From: Dermacentor variabilis
Lineage: Eukaryota; Arthropoda; Arachnida; Ixodida; Ixodidae
NCBI RefSeq assembly: GCF_050947875.1
Contig: NC_134570.1
Location: forward strand, 206,046,250-206,110,249
Reading direction: 5' to 3'
DNA: 64,000 bases
The notes beneath the pieces were generated by a model. It ran no database searches. It saw only the letters and a list, made by a program, of their open reading frames with translations, and was not told where the DNA came from. The translations under genes and the position numbers were made by a program. This document shows, piece after piece, positions 36,141 through 47,108 of this stretch (position 1 is the stretch's first letter; each line of letters starts with the position of its first letter).

Positions 36141-36662
36141 CTCTGCAGCGACGTTCCCACGCGGAGTGGGTACCTATAACCAAGCTTCACTCTGAGCTCC
36201 CACGCTCCACGACCTCGAGTTATAACCCAATTAGACCGTACACTCCCGTGGCGCCCGCGCCCGAAAAGAAGCCAATCCCCAATGCATAGAGGCGAGCTCG
36301 TTTCTGAACGCTTCCCCGACCGTTGCCAATACGGTTCGGCGGAGCGAGCAGCAGGAACGCGAAAAGGCGGCTTCCCCGCAGCAAGCGTCAGCGGTGCGGT
36401 GAAGCAGCCGGTGCGCCACGCGCCCATTGAAAAACCGTGGGAACGGCAAGCGCGTAGCTCCCGAGCCGCCCTCGCGGGTTCCCACGATCGGCGGCCCACG
36501 AGCTCCCTCGGGACACCGGGGGCCCGAACTACAAAACGCGCCGCGAGCGCGACCCGGCGCTCACAGTCTCGGTCGCGCCACGGGCGCACGCCGACAGCCG
36601 CTGTTCGTCGGCGCTGCCTGCGCGAGTCGCCGTCGAACTTCGCCGATGCTTGGCCTGCGAGG
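36141..36662 (+). promoter_or_regulatory. GC/CpG-rich promoter and 5' UTR of the Meteorin-like gene
   Basis: Base composition changes abruptly from AT-rich to GC-rich with many CpG dinucleotides, ending at the inferred start codon. Long ORFs on both strands here are a by-product of the composition. No convincing TATA box is visible near the gene start. The transcription start cannot be placed. Confidence 0.5.
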
Positions 36663-39600
36663 ATGAGAACAGTGCGTTACCAGCGGATCGCCGGGATGAC
36701 GCACGTAGTCGGGCTGCTGGCAGCGGCGGTAATGCTACCGGTGGTCCAGAACGCTGCTATCCGTGGTTCCCCGAAGGAGAGCCGTCGCCACATGTCCTGC
36801 GACTGGACGCAAAGGTACGCCTCGAAGCACATGCGCTTGCACCTCACCGGGTTACATAAACGGCGCAAGGTTTTGTGCGCGTAAGTGGAAGGTCTCCGAG
36901 AACGCGGTAAATTTTGCGAATACGCGAGTTACAGTGTACATAAAGCGTGCTGAACGGGAGTTTTCGTCCTGATCAGCAGCCGTATTCTCCGACAAGCGTA
37001 CAAGAGGAGTGTGTCCTGAATAAACGATCAGTCGTTAGCGAGCGCTCGTATTGTCGCTTTTTGCATGTCTTCTGTGTTTGCATCATTCGTTTTCTGTTCG
37101 TTATTTGCTTGTTCGAGCTGTGTTATGCAAATGAATGCTATATTGATACAGTCCCGAGACCTCCAACTTAATTGACGGTGGGGCTTGGACGTAGATATGT
37201 GTTTACAGGATGCCCCACGTAACTTGAGCAAAATTTTCAAAACATGCAGATGCCATGTAGCTTGACAGAACCAAAAGGCAAGGTTGTTTGCCATCGCTCG
37301 GAGATACTCACATTATTTTTTGCATTCCGCCTAATTACATAATTAGCCTTAAGTAATCAACTTCTCAAATATTATCATTACATGAAAACCGTCAATGAGA
37401 AAATTGTACAGCAACATGAAAAACCCCCGATACAGCTTTCTGTTACTCAATGCAGGCTACATAAGAATGTTTTTCCAAGCATGAAAGAAGCTCGAGAATA
37501 CACGAAAAATTGCCGCGCGACTGGCCGCTCGAAGCACTTTGCGTATATACGCGGCCATCTCTCATGCTTTGAAAAACACTTTTACGTAGAACGTATGCAG
37601 CAACAAAAGGCTCTATCGGGAGATTTTCATGTTGCTCTACAATTTTTTCATAGACACCTTTCATCTAAATATAATATTTGAGAAGTTGACTAATTAATAA
37701 AGACTAATTATATAATTAGGCGGAATGCGAAAAATAATCTGAGTACCTCCGAGCGACGGCAAACAACATTACCTTGGTTACCGTGCTAGTCGCATATTTT
37801 TAAAGTTTGGCTCAAGCTGCGTGGGACCCCCGGTATACTGTGTATAGATGTGATAAAGTTGTCACTTCTGTAGCCTAAAGCTCACCTTGACTTTCGAAAA
37901 CAGTGGCCTAGCGCAGTCCTCCGAAGACGTGCTCCCTGTCTACCTGAGCTCGTGCGATTCCGGCACGGTCCGCTGGAGCTACCCTCGCGGGGCTCTGCGC
38001 ATCGTGATACGCGGTCCACCATCGCAGCCTGAGTTCCAAGCCTGCTTCCGGGTCGCAGCTGACAGTTCTGGGGCGTTGGTGTACGCGGAGACCGCTCAGG
38101 GCGGCCTCGTTCCGGGACCTGGCGTACGGGCCAAGTGCGTGCTCTCCAACCGAGGCTCCGCGGTCGTCTACGCCGTGGCCTCGGCTGCTCGAACGGGCAA
38201 GAGGGCTAAGCTAACCTTGACGTACACCACGAGCCAGCCCGTGGCGTCGTTCGAGAGGCTCGAAGGATGGGAAGGTGCGTATGAGCGCATCGTCTGACTA
38301 CGAACGATACACATTTCCTGCTTTGCTGCTAATTCCTTGCGTTTTTCCTCGTTTGTGCCCAGAACACTACACGTATTGCATTTTTCTTTTAAAAAAAAGG
38401 AAAACGAAGCATATTTCCGATGTATTTCGTTGACAGCCAACACTGCCGGTCTTTGAGATGCTCATACAGTAAGCGTCAAATTTTAGGAATGCATCTTGTT
38501 TATCTTTCAACATAATATAGCCCCACCAGTGGTGCGTTTCTTTTTCTTCCTTTTTTGCACACGAATATATTTTCTGCCGAAACACGTGCTTTATTATACT
38601 TACTACTGGGACCAAACCGCGGGTCGACGTTCTCGTGATATTAGTTATGGGTCATAATCAGCGCAACGACAATTTCCTCTAGCACAGGCCCTGTATCGAT
38701 TGCTTTTATTTCTTCTTTTCAGACTGCCGACCCTGCACGGAAACAGAGCTGCGTGAAAGTTACTGCCTTGGCGATCTAGGTGAGCGCCACGTGCCCACTA
38801 AGCAACACCGCGGCGGCTATGGCGCGGTCTGCCGCCGAGCGCCAAGTTCCGTTCCGGCTGCGGCGTTCCCGTAGAGCACAACGCAGAAACCATGCTAGTT
38901 TAGAGTACTTAAATTTAGGTGCATGTTAACGAACCTGAGGCGATTAAAATTGATACGATGCGTCTATTATACTACTCGTACTGCATAGGCGTCATAATTC
39001 GATTTTATCTAAAACGCCCAATGGCTCTATGTACAGATTCATTATACGAGGACGTCACAGCGCCAAGCAACGGTGCCATTTATTTATTTTTTTAACGTAC
39101 TCCACACCAAGCAGGTCCAAGCAGGATGGGCCACACAAATAAAAAGCATTTGTATTATAGAGAAAACGGTGTGCTATGAAAAAGAAAAAAAAACAGTAAA
39201 GGAACTTTAATCAGAATTTATTCGTGCATTTTGTCATAAACTTCAGTTAGATTGTAGAAGGACTTGTTGTGGGCTAGTTGGTGTTTGCTTACCGACATAA
39301 TGTAGCGCGAAGGCACAGTTACAAAGAAGAGACATGGAACACGTGACAGGCGCTACTAACAACTTTATTCGAAGGCCAGCGAGAAGCGTGCTCCCAACGC
39401 GCAGGCGCACCTGCCACTACTGGGGTGATTATCAGGACTAACAAGATAATTCAAGACATCTAAAGAAAGTAAGCTTCGCGTTGTAGAAAACAAGTCTGGC
39501 TTACACAAGCACTACTTTCTTCTTTTATGTAAAACGCTTCTAATATCTCTAATAATTTTAATAACCGGTTTTTTTGTGCAAAAGAATGGCATATGCGTAA

Positions 39601-42551
39601 GATCATGCGTAGCACCTCTACTGTGTGACATATTCCTGTCGGAAATATACAAAAACCTTCACAACAGTGTTCACGGTTCGCATGTTTTTAAAGTATTTTG
39701 ATACGTTGACGATTGTTTCGTTGCGATGAACCAAGGAAGTACCATTAACTGATTTCATGTTATAAAGATTTTAAATTTCAAACTTCACGGCAAGGGCCTG
39801 TCATTCACATTTGAACTCTCCGTAGACAATACCCTCCAGTTGTGAGAGTTTAGCGTCACGTTCTCTAATGATCATGTTTGCTGGTGCTATTCACCACGAG
39901 CAAAAAAAATGAGCTTCTGCCTTACAGCTTTGCGGCATCCAAGTTTCAATTTAGTTGCGAGTTAGTGCTTGTCCTGTTCTTCTGTGTCTATCATCTGTCC
40001 AGTCTTAGAATTGCTCTTACCAGTATTCAGTTGTTAAGCATGAACAATAGCTCAGCAACAAATTTTGTTATTGTCAAAAGAGGTATGGCTTCACTCTGCC
40101 TGGGGTCAGCACCCGAGAAGTCCTGCGAACACAAGATGCAGGACAGTTTTGACAAGCAGTTCACTAGCCATTCAAAAGCCGGCTACCCTCGCTTGGTCCT
40201 GACATCAGTGGCCGAATCCCTGCTACAGAAGCTAAAAGCGGGCACACTAGTGAATGAGGCAAGAGCCGCTGAGCGGAGTGGCCTAAGGCCGGAAATTGTG
40301 CCCTGCGTGCACAAGATGAGCCACAATTTAAAAAGAAAGCGGCGAATAGGTACGGAGTGCCTGTCGTGTTATCCGCTCCGAACAGGCTGGCCCAACTGTG
40401 TATAATTGGCAGCTCAATGCTAAGCTGCCAAAGTAAAACACGCCAAACCCGACGTGCGTTGCGCCACCGGGGTATTTCATGAAATCCCCCTGTCTTGTGG
40501 AAAGTCCCATCTAGGACAAAGAGGCCGCTGCGTCAATGGCCGAATGAGGGAGCATGCGAATAAACCGAAGAACATGACTGCGCATCTTTCAGCGCACTGT
40601 AAAAGCCTGTCCTTGTAAGCCGGTATTTCATGATGTGAAAATCCTGGGCAGAAGTAAAGATAAAACGGCGAGTGAGCTATTAGATGCTTTTACATAAAAG
40701 AAAAAGGTAGTGCTTCTGTAAGCCAGACTTCTGCTGTTTTGTACAACGCGGAGCTTACTTTCTGTAGATTTGCCAAGTGATTTTGCCAGCCCTGACAATC
40801 GCGCTCGGTAGTGGTAGGTGCGTCTGCGTGTTGGGAGCTGTATATGTACGCTTCTCCCTGTCTTTCAATTAAAATTGTTAGTAGCGCCTGTGACGTGTTC
40901 TGTGTCTCTTCTTTCTAATCGTGCCTTCGCGCTACATTGTCTGTATTCAGCTAGGTTGTTTCAGTTGGATGCAGAAAGTGCCAAGTATGAAAACATAAAT
41001 ATTAGCTCTGGTAAAATGCGGCTTTGGAAACTGCGCTTTCAAATGTCGCGTATATAGGTGTTGTGGACCACGGGGAAAAGTACCGTGCATGAGGAGTGGT
41101 GAATTTACCGTTAAGAAATTAGCTCAAGACCTGTAAACAACATTTTCTTCTTAATTCAAGCAGTTAAATTTTGTTAGTATTCATTAGTTAAGTAGCAGAA
41201 TCAGTGTTTATATTTAACATAGATAAACCTAACAGCTTCTTGCTGAATCCATTCGAGTTTTTCAATGTTAAATTTATTATAAGGATCTCATACAATAAAA
41301 AAATATTCAAACTTACGTCGTATTAATGTGAGGTAGCCAAGAAGTTCAACATTAGGAGGATAATCTTGAAGTTTGTGTTTTAAGTAACAAAGTTTGCGGA
41401 AAGTTGAGAAGCAAGTATATTGAGTGCTTTCAGTTACAATCTGCGTGAATGAAGGGGATTTCAGGATGAGATGCCAGTATTTATAGTTTTGTTATGTCCA
41501 TATATGTTCTAATATACTCAGCCGGTGGGGTTCGTTCTAATCCCGAGATAGAAACTTTTGTGTTGCAATCACTGGGCTAACATGAGCTACCGATTAAAGA
41601 AAATATCAGGTCGCGGTCGGGGTGATGATGTATTACGAATACTCGAAGATCACAAAATTGATTAGATGAATTTGTTTTGCAAACATCCCTAACAAGTCGG
41701 AATATTCTGGAAAAAGAAAGTTGGAATTCAGGTGAAATTAGAACGAAAGCCCTTCAACGGAGATCTCTAGAATCCAGGTGCTCTGCTTCCGAAAAACCCG
41801 TATGCCCGCCTTCTTTCTTAACTCCCTTCTAGATACAGGCTAATGCGAAGTTTTAAATTTTTTAACCTTTCTGCATATTTCTAGTCCACGAAATAGATTC
41901 CTGTACTTACTTTTACAGTGCTTCATGTTTTCAGTTATTTCGCTCTCGCACTATCATGCACTAGCATCTTTTGCCAGCTAGCTTAGTCGTTACGCAACCG
42001 GCTCAGCGGACCTCCTGGCGCAGACCATGTTTGGTTTCTACGCCAGGAGGAGCACATTTTAACTATGAATATTTGTGATGTGGAGGCTGTTTTCCTCATA
42101 GCTTTGTCGTTCCTTAACGTGGGCTCCAAGTTTCCATTTTATATGGTAGGACATTTTTCGATTGTAGATCGCTGTGGTGCAGAGATGAAAGTAATCTTGC
42201 CAGAAAAATCATGCGCACTTTTTTACATGTGTTGATTTACAAAAGGATCTCATCTCAGTTGCAGAAGCTACAGTGCGGAATGCCACGCTCCACTCAGACG
42301 GGCAGGCCATCTACTGGTGGCTGTCCGTCACGCGAACCCACCGTGGGCGCATGCCCGACTACGTCACGAGGCCTGCAAGGTGCGGCTTTCCTCGTGACAC
42401 GCAGGAGCCTCGTCTAATACTGGCCACGTGGCACCTGGGCCGCCCCATTGTCACGTGTGCCCCGAAACTGCGGCAGTGGAAAAGGCTCGCGGAGCAGGAC
42501 AGGGTGCAGTGCAATTACGAAACCAACGGTTCTAGTCATCTGGTGAGGTGA
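36663..42551 (+). CDS. Meteorin/Meteorin-like secreted protein (4 exons)
   Basis: Exons inferred at 36663-36814, 37904-38274, 38723-38779 and 42259-42551. Splice phases agree throughout (2, 1, 1). Junctions are AAAG|GTACGC, AACAG|T, GAAG|GTGCGT, TTTTCAG|AC, CTAG|GTGAGC and TCTCAG|TT. The product is about 290 residues, against 293 and 311 for human METRN and METRNL. Residues 1-31 are a hydrophobic signal peptide (GLLAAAVMLPVV), possibly starting at Met12. The mature part opens with SCDWTQSGL, matching the family's CSW..SGL. It continues with VRWSYPRGALRIVIRG, then CRPCTETELRESYC, and ends with RCGFP...VTCAPKLRQW, all hallmark Meteorin positions. An NAT sequon lies in exon 4. Vertebrate Meteorins are secreted neurotrophic or metabolic cytokines; the role in arthropods is not known to me. 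Exon 4 could instead start at 42265, shortening the protein by two residues. Confidence 0.88.
37203..37838. mobile_element. Foldback element in intron 1 of the Meteorin-like gene
   Basis: Nearly the whole 636 bp is one inverted repeat. The left arm has GGTTGTTTGCCATCGCTCGG, GCATTCCGCCTAATTACATA and CAACTTCTCAAATATTAT; the right arm contains their reverse complements with few changes. The arms extend into the centre: the + ORF from 37382 starts MKTVNEKIVQQHEKPPI and the - ORF from 37664 starts MKGVYEKIVEQHENLPI, showing the same sequence on both strands. No transposase is encoded. It resembles non-autonomous foldback/MITE families common in arthropods. In RNA it would form a long imperfect hairpin. 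Confidence 0.88.
38785..38945. mobile_element. Degenerate Ruka-like SINE remnants
   Basis: Shows GCCCACTAAGCAACACCGCG (a minus-type 5' end) and TTAAATTTAGGTGCATGTTA with ACGAACCTGAGG (a plus-type middle) in conflicting orientations. It is a rearranged or doubly inserted remnant in intron 3 of the Meteorin-like gene. Confidence 0.45.
39290..40935 (+). mobile_element. Penelope-like element with ~245-bp terminal inverted repeats
   Basis: The + frames give QKNGICVRSCVAPLLCDIFL and KVF.YVDDCFVAM at 39580-39730 (RT, one stop inside), then 39878-40405 with SHSKAGYPRLVLTSVAESLL, then GIY-YIG remnants near 40480-40560 (EIPLSCGKSHLGQRGRCVNG, with Ile/Gly of YIGQ changed) and ASELLDAFYIKEKG. The 39290-39543 segment (AGCGCGAAGGCACAGTTAC, ACGTGACAGGCGCTACTAAC, GTAAGCTTCGCGTTGTAGAA, TCTGGCTTACA) is the reverse complement of 40690-40935. 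PLEs are known for partial inverted copies at their ends, so this is one insertion with an inverted partial copy. It lies in intron 3 of the Meteorin-like gene, same strand. Confidence 0.83.
41065..41450 (-). mobile_element. CR1/Jockey-type LINE fragment (RT C-terminus)
   Basis: On -, the translation reads KHKLQDYPPNVELLGYLTLI then RRKFEYFFIVWDPYNKFNIE / KLEWIQQEAVRFIY, corresponding to the LEYA.VVWDPY..NI..LE.IQ..A.RFI region after the RT palm. LLELRRKCCLQVLS follows. It is the same class as the fragment at 24101-24680 but clearly a different lineage. It lies antisense in intron 3 of the Meteorin-like gene. Confidence 0.75.
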
Positions 42552-42800
42552 CCGTGGGAACAACCGCTCTCGCTGTGGATACCATACGGCCCGCTCAAAG
42601 TACAGTTTGCGTAGTATGGCCGCATTCAAAAGCAGATATCTGTGATCTCAACAACCGTGACGGCGTTGTCGTCCTGGAAGTGAAGCTTCGCAGCAGCTAT
42701 AAGCTGCATTTCAACCCGGCTCCTCCTCTAGTCATCTGCGGAAACTCTACAGGCGGTGGCATGAGATCAAAAAATAAATATTGTTTTCATAAACTCTCGT
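42552..42800 (+). promoter_or_regulatory. 3' UTR with AATAAA polyadenylation signal
   Basis: An AATAAA hexamer lies at 42773-42778, about 220 bp after the TGA of the Meteorin-like gene, giving a plausible short 3' UTR. Confidence 0.6.
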
Positions 42801-43639
42801 GAGCCAGAAAACAAAGTCACAGTGATGGTGGCTTAGCTGTGTGTCTACTGTCGTATGTCCTGCCTGGCGGTGGAGTGCGCCAGACAATTTCAAAGCTGCC
42901 AAAGGGCAGTGCACTGTTTTAGAGATTCAATACTGTGTAATTTTGTTGATAAGCAAGAAAGATCTATGTAAGTGCTTCTTAGAGTTACGTCTTGTTAAGA
43001 GATTTTCGCCCACTTTGTGACACATTGTAAGAGAACACGTCCGAAGTGACCATCGCTATTACGCATAATTGCACTTTATTACGTGGTACATAATCGCGTG
43101 AAAACACAAGTTTGTTTCAAATGAAGAAAGCGTGAGACTGACAGTCATTAGTTGCTTGTGCCAGACAGAGTGAAATTTTTAACTACTAGTGGGTGCACAG
43201 CACAAAGGGAGAACACGGGCAGAAGGAAGAAACAACGTGGCAATGTCCGTGTTGTCATTAAGAGAACAAAGTCGTGTACCGGTGTTGCACGGGAACTTCA
43301 CATCGCAATTGAGTTCGATAAGAATCGAATTTCTCGAAAGACATTGACTACCTTCCGCAGCTTGCGGAAAATAGTGAACCAAGACCGAGAAATTCGATCC
43401 TAATAAAACTGTATATCGCCATCGAAAGTGCCTGCGTGACATCGGTATTAGCTGCGCTGCCATCAAATGTTTTCATGCCATACATCTCAAGTTTTATGTG
43501 ACGATTATTGAACAGATTCTATCCCACTACCATCACTGCTTATCTGTTAATGTTACGTCGGGCATTATACTGCAGGGCTTCTAAATATGACCACTGTGAA
43601 TTGGTTACTTCTCATTGAACCCTCGGCGTAAGCACTTGC
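42801..43639. other. No recognised feature
   Basis: Intergenic sequence downstream of the Meteorin-like gene. Short ORFs on both strands around 43150-43460 show no recognisable domain. Confidence 0.5.
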
Positions 43640-43742
43640 GCTTCGCACCGTTCAGTGGAGCCATTGCATCAAGGCTTCAATCCAGAGCCACTGCGTTCAG
43701 AATTAGTACACTCTAACCGCTGTACCACTGCGGCAGGTCATA
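43640..43742 (-). mobile_element. tRNA-like SINE fragment, a second family
   Basis: On -, GCCGCAGTGGTACAGCGGTT with AGAGTG forms an A-box-like head, and GGCTCTGGATTGAAGCC is a degenerate B-box about 50 nt later. This spacing fits a tRNA-derived SINE head. It differs from the Ruka-like family. Confidence 0.55.
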
Positions 43743-44768
43743 GAAGCTACCATCGTGACAATGTTCTAGTCTAATATATAGCACGCCGGAGTTATGTTTA
43801 AAAGAAAACATGTCGAATATTTTAATGAGTATGGTATTCAGCGGTTACTGGTACACAAGGAGTACTGGTACACAATTTAATGCGATTAGTACTCTTCGGG
43901 AACTTCACCCAGTATGCGGTATGTATCTAGCCTCTTTCACATATTCAGTGACCCAAGTTATCTATACCATATTGGGCCAACAGGTATGTGCTGGCTGCTA
44001 TCCTGGTGAGCACACAACATGGTCCACTGGGGACAACATGGGATACTGCAGTGATGTTGCCGCCAAGGTACTAGGAATAGACGGGGTTGCTACGGAGTTT
44101 CAACTGGGTCCCGCAGTTTTTAAAGCGAAGCTTTCTTTCCCTCTTCCTTCGACTTCCCCACTGCTGCTGCTGCTGCTGCTGCGGCTGCTGCTGTCGCGCA
44201 CACCGCGCCACGTGGTTGTTCAGAGAGTGTATATAGATGACAGGCGCAAGTAAGAGAGGAAGGGCGACGGGAGAAACTCGTGTTCACGCCACCACGTCGA
44301 ATGTGCACAATGCCCTCTAGAGCTCCCTGGCCGTCGTCACATTAGCCGCTTAACAGCTGTAATTATCCGTCACTCCCCCCAGAAGCATTGCAGAAACTGC
44401 GGCGCTTCCCTTTCTACTAACGTGAGAGGCCAGAGAGGACGCAAATAGAACTGTAGAGTGGTGAAGATGACAAGAAGGAGAGGGAGGAAAAGAGGCAGTC
44501 TCCATATAAGAGAGGGGAGAGGTGACGTAAGAAGGCAAGAAATCTCCACTACTATACGACAGCGGTTGCTGGGATCAAACAGGATAAGCTTAAGTTCAAG
44601 GTACGGTACAGTACATTGCTGCTCTTTTGGAAAAATAAGCGTCATGCAAATATGTCAAGAAAACACATTAAGCAGGGCGTGCAGAAGCAGAGCCGCATTA
44701 ATTAAAGCGCTCCGCAGGGTCCAGGAGGCACTACGGAAGCGGTCGACCGTCAAAGCAACACTTCTGCA
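43743..44768. other. Unassigned; short CTG run
   Basis: A CTG/CTGCGG run at 44161-44193 produces the poly-Leu ORF. The remainder has no supportable gene. Confidence 0.5.
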
Positions 44769-44769
44769 C

Positions 44770-45005
44770 CCGCCGCGTTAGCTTTGCAGCTATGGCATTG
44801 CTAGAGGTCGCGGATTTGATCCCAATTGCGGCAGCCGCATTTCGACGGGGCGAAAGATAAAACGCACGTGCACTTAGATTTTGGGACACGTTAAAGAACA
44901 TCCCGGTGTCAAAATTAACCCCGAGTCCGCCACTACGGCTTACCTCATAATCCGAGTCTGGTTTTGGCACGTACAACCCCATAATCCAACTCAACGTTAA
45001 CACTT
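44770..45005 (+). mobile_element. Ruka-like tRNA-derived SINE, diverged
   Basis: Plus orientation: CAGCTATGGCATTGCTAGAG then GTCGCGGATTTGATCCCAAT (decayed B-box), GCATTTCGACGGGGCGAAAG, CACGTGCACTTAGATTTTGG, CGTTAAAGAACATCCCGGTG, CCACTACGGCTTACCTCATA and GGTTTTGGCACGTACAACCC. It is more diverged than the 30911 copy, so it is an older insertion. Confidence 0.85.
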
Positions 45006-45974
45006 TTGCCACAATGGGATGTGCCATGTCAGGAAATGACAACGCCAAAGCCTATGAGGTTATAAAATATGGCGCACAACAACGCCTCAAGCAAAAACCA
45101 CCCCCTGCGTGTTCTGTGTACAACGCAGACAAACAGCAGTGGTGCACGCAAGATAACGTTTAACATCAACTCACCACTCTCGTGTTAGCCGAAACGTTGA
45201 AGAAATTAAACTTTAGCCGTCAACATTGCCGCTAATTATCGTCAATCAAAGCATCCAGCACGGAAAGCTACGCTTAAATCTATTCTCACAGTGCGTAGGA
45301 TCTGCATATTCTTTTTCTCTGGGATTTTACGCACAACAATCGCGATATGATGATGAAGTCGGGATTAATCTTTGCGTTTTTACATTTAAACGAACTAAAA
45401 ACTTTGTGAACGGGACCCCTGTATCGGAAAAAAAAGCAAGTATTGACTATTGTACACTCTAAGAAAAAAGGAGCGACACTTGCTCCATTAAGGAAGAAAC
45501 GGCGATATCCCCTATGTTCGTCTTTAAATGGAGCAAGTTTCCCCCCTCATGCATGGGAACAAAGGTTCCTCCCTCTCCAAAACCAACATGGCCGACTCCA
45601 AGCAAGCGAAGCGATGGATGAGACTAGGCCTACGAACTGTGCTAGTTCGCAGCTGGAAAAAAACGTACGCGTCATAAGCATAGTGTACGTTACTGATATT
45701 TAGAAAAAAAAAGTAAAAAAGAACTCTCGCTAAGCTTATCATGGCGTGTACAAGAAACCAGGGCAAGTACGACACAATTTTGTAGCGATACCTTCCGCTC
45801 GACTGCACCGCTTATCACCCACCGTTGACGGCCGGCTGATCATGTTGACAACGCGGGCGGAGCTTCGCTTTAACCCATCTCTAACCACTGTTGAAGTGCG
45901 AGAAGGAATGAGATCGCTAGAAGATAGGGATATACATAGATCAATCCGTCGCACACACACACACGCTTAATTAT
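45006..45974. other. Unassigned; lone MITE terminus at 45451
   Basis: GTACACTCTAAGAAAAAAGG at 45453-45472 resembles the terminus of the MITE at 46052-46319, but I find no matching second end. No gene recognised. Confidence 0.4.
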
Positions 45975-46360
45975 GTGCATGGATAGATAAATGTTATGGG
46001 CGTCCCCTTTCGAAAGGGGCGGTGGGTTGCGCCACCAAGCTCTTGCTATTACACTCTAAGAAGAGTTTACACCCTTTGGAGTGCCCCTTCTGCCACACAA
46101 CGATAATCGTCATCTGCCTTGATGCGTTTCCTATCTTTAACGCTGCAAGCCCGGTACTTTCCACTAACGAACGGCATGCGCGTTATCAGCATGAAAGCAT
46201 TCTCGACAGGAAAGTAGCGGGCGCGGCGTTTTCAAGAAAGGAAACGCATCAAGGCAGATGACGATTACTCTTGTGTGGCAGAACGGGCACGCCAAAGGGT
46301 GTAAACTGTTCTTAGAGTGTATACTGCCTAATGTCCTACCTAAGTTAAACAATAAAAACG
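45975..46360 (-). mobile_element. LINE 3' end fragment, split by a MITE
   Basis: Reverse complement of the 3' UTR seen at 52560-52720 and 53080-53215: CGTCCCCTTTCGAAAGGGGC, GGTGGGTTGCGCCACCAAGC, TCTTGCTAT, and after the MITE TACTGCCTAATGTCCTACCT. The GGATAGATAAA at 45980 corresponds to its ATCC-type tail. Confidence 0.83.
46052..46319. mobile_element. 268-bp MITE with long TIRs and TA target duplication
   Basis: CACTCTAAGAAGAGTTTACA and onward, through GATAATCGTCATCTGCCTTG and ATGCGTTTCCTAT, is matched by its reverse complement at the other end, giving arms of about 90 bp with a few mismatches. The centre also partly pairs. TA at 46050-46051 and 46320-46321 flank it. The empty site is visible in the related LINE copies at 52640-52660 and 53125-53150, which read across without the insert, so the insertion point is exact. 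A TA duplication points to a Tc1/mariner-type transposase acting in trans. Confidence 0.9.
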
Positions 46361-46440
46361 CGCTTAGCGCCACCTAGAGAGGCTTCAAATTACTAAACTG
46401 TATAGTTACTGCGCGGTCCGACAGATGCCGCTAACAGCTG

Positions 46441-46448
46441 AAGAAAAC
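46441..46448. repeat. 8-bp target site copy 1 (AAGAAAAC)
   Basis: Abuts the left TIR of the P-like element. Identical copies lie at 50953-50960 and 52320-52327. Confidence 0.93.
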
Positions 46449-46487
46449 TAGGGTGCCTCGATGCGCGCGCCCCCGCTTAGGGTGAGG
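46449..46487. repeat. P-like element left TIR (39 bp)
   Basis: Exact inverted match to 50914-50952. Starts TAGGG and ends GGTGAGG; the next base differs between the ends. Confidence 0.95.
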
Positions 46488-47108
46488 ACATCTGCGTCGT
46501 CTGCTACGGCGGCCGCCATTCTCGTTCCCACTGCATGCTCGTTCTCGCGGAGAACGGACTCCTCCGCTTTCCGGCTCCCTATCTCACGCTCGGCAGCGAC
46601 TGGGGCTAACCCCCTTTCTCCCGCGCTGTTATGCGGAGGGCGTTAAAAGGCTGAATGGGCATTTTTCTTCGTGAACGGAGGCGCGGTAAACAGGATTGCA
46701 TGGGAAACCTCACTGATGTCCCAATGCAAGTGAGTGAATTTGATCGGTAAGAAAATTCAGCCGACGCGGTCAATGCAACAACGTCTTGGTTCTGCACGCT
46801 TTGAAGAAACAGCATCAGCAACGGTAATAAAATATAAAGTCCCCTTTTCGTCTGGTAACAGCCAGATGAATACAAAAGCTGTTACCCAAGCAAACATGAA
46901 ATCATTTATTCAGTGCTTATGAAAACACACAAAGTTAGAGATTTGTGTTTAATGGGAACGTGAACACTGAACATTATTGCACTTTTTAAAAGTCGACATT
47001 TATGTTAAATAGACCGTAATTGATAAAATAGTTGTGATCACTATATATATAGATGCAGACTTCAGACTTTGAAGGAAAAGGCTCGCAGAACTGCAGATTC
47101 CAGCTTGC

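Noticed and set aside
36107..36589. - strand ORF of 160 residues upstream of the Meteorin-like gene
   Set aside because: Low-complexity Arg-rich reading of a GC-rich promoter; no domain.
36282..36662. N-terminal extension of the Meteorin-like protein to the upstream in-frame Met
   Set aside because: It would bury the signal peptide behind 127 Arg/Ala-rich residues; the start at 36663 fits a secreted protein.
38780..42258. A missing extra exon in the Meteorin-like gene between exons 3 and 4
   Set aside because: Spacing between the Cys of exon 3 and the exon 4 motifs already matches the vertebrate family, and phases join directly.
43810..44253. + ORF of 147 residues
   Set aside because: No family motif and a poly-Leu tail caused by a CTG run.
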